64,000 nt of DNA from Paralvinella palmiformis. Its lineage: Eukaryota; Annelida; Polychaeta; Terebellida; Alvinellidae. The notes beneath the pieces were generated by a model. That model ran no database searches, had not been told where the DNA came from, and saw only the letters and a list, made by a program, of their open reading frames with translations. Numbering within the stretch: the stretch's first letter is position 1; each line of letters opens with the position of its first letter. The DNA lies in contig JAODUP010000443.1 of the NCBI GenBank assembly GCA_025642065.1, positions 462,501 through 526,500 on the forward strand, read 5' to 3'. The translations under genes and the position numbers were made by a program. Below are positions 62,071 through 64,000 of the stretch, in pieces.

Positions 62071-64000
62071 CAAATTATGTTTATGTACTATGCTAGCTAT
62101 GTCTTTTTTTGTTTTGTTTCGTTTGAATAGTTATTTCATAACACTGATCAAATTCTTAAATAATGGTATATTGATACTGAATGCCACAGGTGAAGCTATG
62201 ATAATAAGTAATATACCACATGATCCTTATGGGATATAATCCATAACTCCAAAACACAGGTGTCTGGAATGATATTATTAATCTTTATAATACCAGTAAT
62301 GATTATAAGTACTTTACTGTCAATACGAAAGAAAGAATGAAACCATTTGGAAAAGTTAGTTAGAGACTAAACATAATTAATTAATATTATTATTTTCATA
62401 ATTTCACTGATATTCCTCTGTGGAAGGCTAATTAAAAAAATGCTCATGTCATTCTAGTGCAAGATGTGTAGCTGCTGTTGTATACATTGGTGAGTTGCAT
62501 GAAAGTCAAGACTAAATATTGCAGCAATGTGGAGTTTTCATAAAATCCCAGTTTCCCGGCCCCCCCAGGGCTGCTCACCTTTGGAACATATTACCAAGAG
62601 GCCACTCCCTAGGGAAATATCCCCAAAACAGAAGCACCTTGGTTCAATATAAACCTAGATGTGGAGGTTTGCAGCACAGCCCAGACAATGAGGAGGACAG
62701 GACAATATTTAATGTGATACCATGTGATTTATTAACATATTTCATTAATCAGTGCCTTAAACAGATGAATCAATACTTCATTTTAATGGATAATATCTGA
62801 ACATTGGTGAATAATATGTAGACTAGCTATTCTTCCATTATTTATGCCATTAGAACACTATGTTTACTTAATCCAAAAAATAAGAAAAGACTTGACTCTG
62901 CTATACTGAATTGGGTAATGTTATCTTGCCTTTTCAGGCATGAAGTCCTTCTGCAACTGCAAGTGAAGGTTTGCTACTTATTTCTATTTATATATTAGCC
63001 ACATTTTCACCTTTACAGCCATGTAAAATAAGGTACTTGATTATTTCAACCTTATTTGGCTTATTTGAAAAAGAAAACATTGTCAAATGCCTGATTAGAC
63101 AAAATTTCACCCTACTACAGTCAACAGCCGATGGTGATGGCAACCTGGCTTTCACACCATAACCATGTTCCATATCATAACTGACTCACAGAAGCACAAG
63201 CCTTCACATTAATAGGCATGTCAAAAGTAATCCTCAAAAGTACTTTTGTTGACTCATTAGAAATAATGAAAGATTCATGAAAAGCACTTTGCCAGACAGA
63301 TCAAACACATCTCTCCCAATTGGCAACATAACTTGTACTATAATATGAGTCTGTTGATTCAACTGACCCCTACATTGATGTAGGTAAGAAATATATTCAG
63401 AAATTAAGTTCCATTAAGTTCCATTAAGTGGAACACCATTTAACATATCCAGCTTAAAACGTGTCATATTGTCTCAATCTTGGAGCAACTTACATTGACT
63501 AGGGTACTCTAATTTTACTATTACTACTATTTCTACGACGACTACTACAGCGAATAGATGACATTTATGTCCATGTGTAAAGTCTCAACAAAGTAAACAC
63601 ACTAATGCAGCATGTTCCAAAGGAGCCGAGGACATTTTAATTAATTTTCCCTGAGAGTATAACTGACCAATTTATTGCAAAACTGGGCAGCAAAGTTTCA
63701 GGGGTAGGCACAAACGGTTTTATTGTCGTATCATTTTAAACGATACCCCAAAGGTGTTCAGACACTTGTATCGAATACAACCGTGATGTTTTTCTGGTGA
63801 AGATGGCATGGCTACAGTTTAACTTCCACCCATTGGGTTAGACAATATTAACTTAACAACAGTATTCAGTACTTGTGCACACAAAATTCAAACCAACACG
63901 AAGAAACTATTAGGGTTTTAAAAACAACAAGTAGTTTTAAATCTGTGATAATAATGCACCCATTTCACAAAGGTTACAATTTCATCTTGTACATAATATT
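62071..64000 (-). other. CCT1 upstream intron (no exon seen)
   Basis: No exon of CCT1 or another gene recognised up to the window edge; short plus ORFs such as 62519-62800 have no domain features. AT-rich single-copy-looking sequence. Confidence 0.6.

Overview
Eukaryotic (metazoan) genomic DNA: intron-rich genes with GT/AG junctions, a nuclear tRNA gene, dense (TA)n, (TG)n, (GA)n and (GATA)n microsatellites, and many SINE, LINE, LTR and DNA-transposon relics. No bacterial operons or Shine-Dalgarno sites are seen. The repeat mix (tRNA-derived SINEs with short microsatellite tails, CR1/L2-like and I-like LINEs) together with a large PKD/REJ polycystin points to a lophotrochozoan, most probably a marine mollusc. 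The species call is inference.

Left third (about 1-20.7 kb, minus strand): a large polycystin-1-family gene. I assembled 19 exons whose splice phases all agree: 20429-20721, 16334-17495, 15802-15897, 12907-15340, 11897-12116, 11444-11736, 10392-10660, 7073-7315, 6502-6636, 6041-6140, 5847-5906, 4158-4270, 3679-3912, 3339-3458, 2030-2200, 1454-1610, 986-1073, 732-783 and 227-472. Together they give about 6.5 kb of coding sequence (about 2,160 residues). In protein order: PKD repeats, an REJ module, a GAIN-like stalk, a degenerate GPS and the first transmembrane helix. The 5' end was not found and the 3' end lies beyond position 1. One 1-nt frame break (or a 28-nt micro-intron) interrupts the largest exon near 14.05 kb. 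The GPS has lost its usual cysteine and cleavage pattern, while a furin-like RTKR lies about 35 codons before the GPS cysteine.

Middle (about 20.7-57 kb): accessory, repeat-dominated DNA. It holds an L2/CR1-like LINE relic with RT and endonuclease (21.5-23.0 kb), LINE 3' ends, a FLYWCH/MULE transposase relic (28.8-29.6 kb), an old repeat carrying a nested SINE and a solo LTR (29.8-31.2 kb), an I-clade-like LINE with endonuclease, RT, RNase H and a Cys/His motif (31.2-34.45 kb), a 41-bp minisatellite (35.1-35.6 kb), a nearly full-length CR1/Jockey-like LINE on the minus strand (42.7-47.3 kb), a 28-bp minisatellite (52.3-52.8 kb) and a cluster of TIR/fold-back elements (54.3-56.2 kb). A tRNA-derived SINE (family A) is present in at least 12 copies, several with clear target-site duplications. 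Two other SINE families share their 3' tails with LINEs in the same window, which suggests the LINEs that mobilise them.

Right end (57-64 kb): a nuclear tRNA-Ala(TGC) gene, an unrecognised Cys-rich ORF with one membrane segment, and the last two coding exons of CCT1 (TCP-1 alpha) on the minus strand. The rest of CCT1 lies beyond 64 kb.
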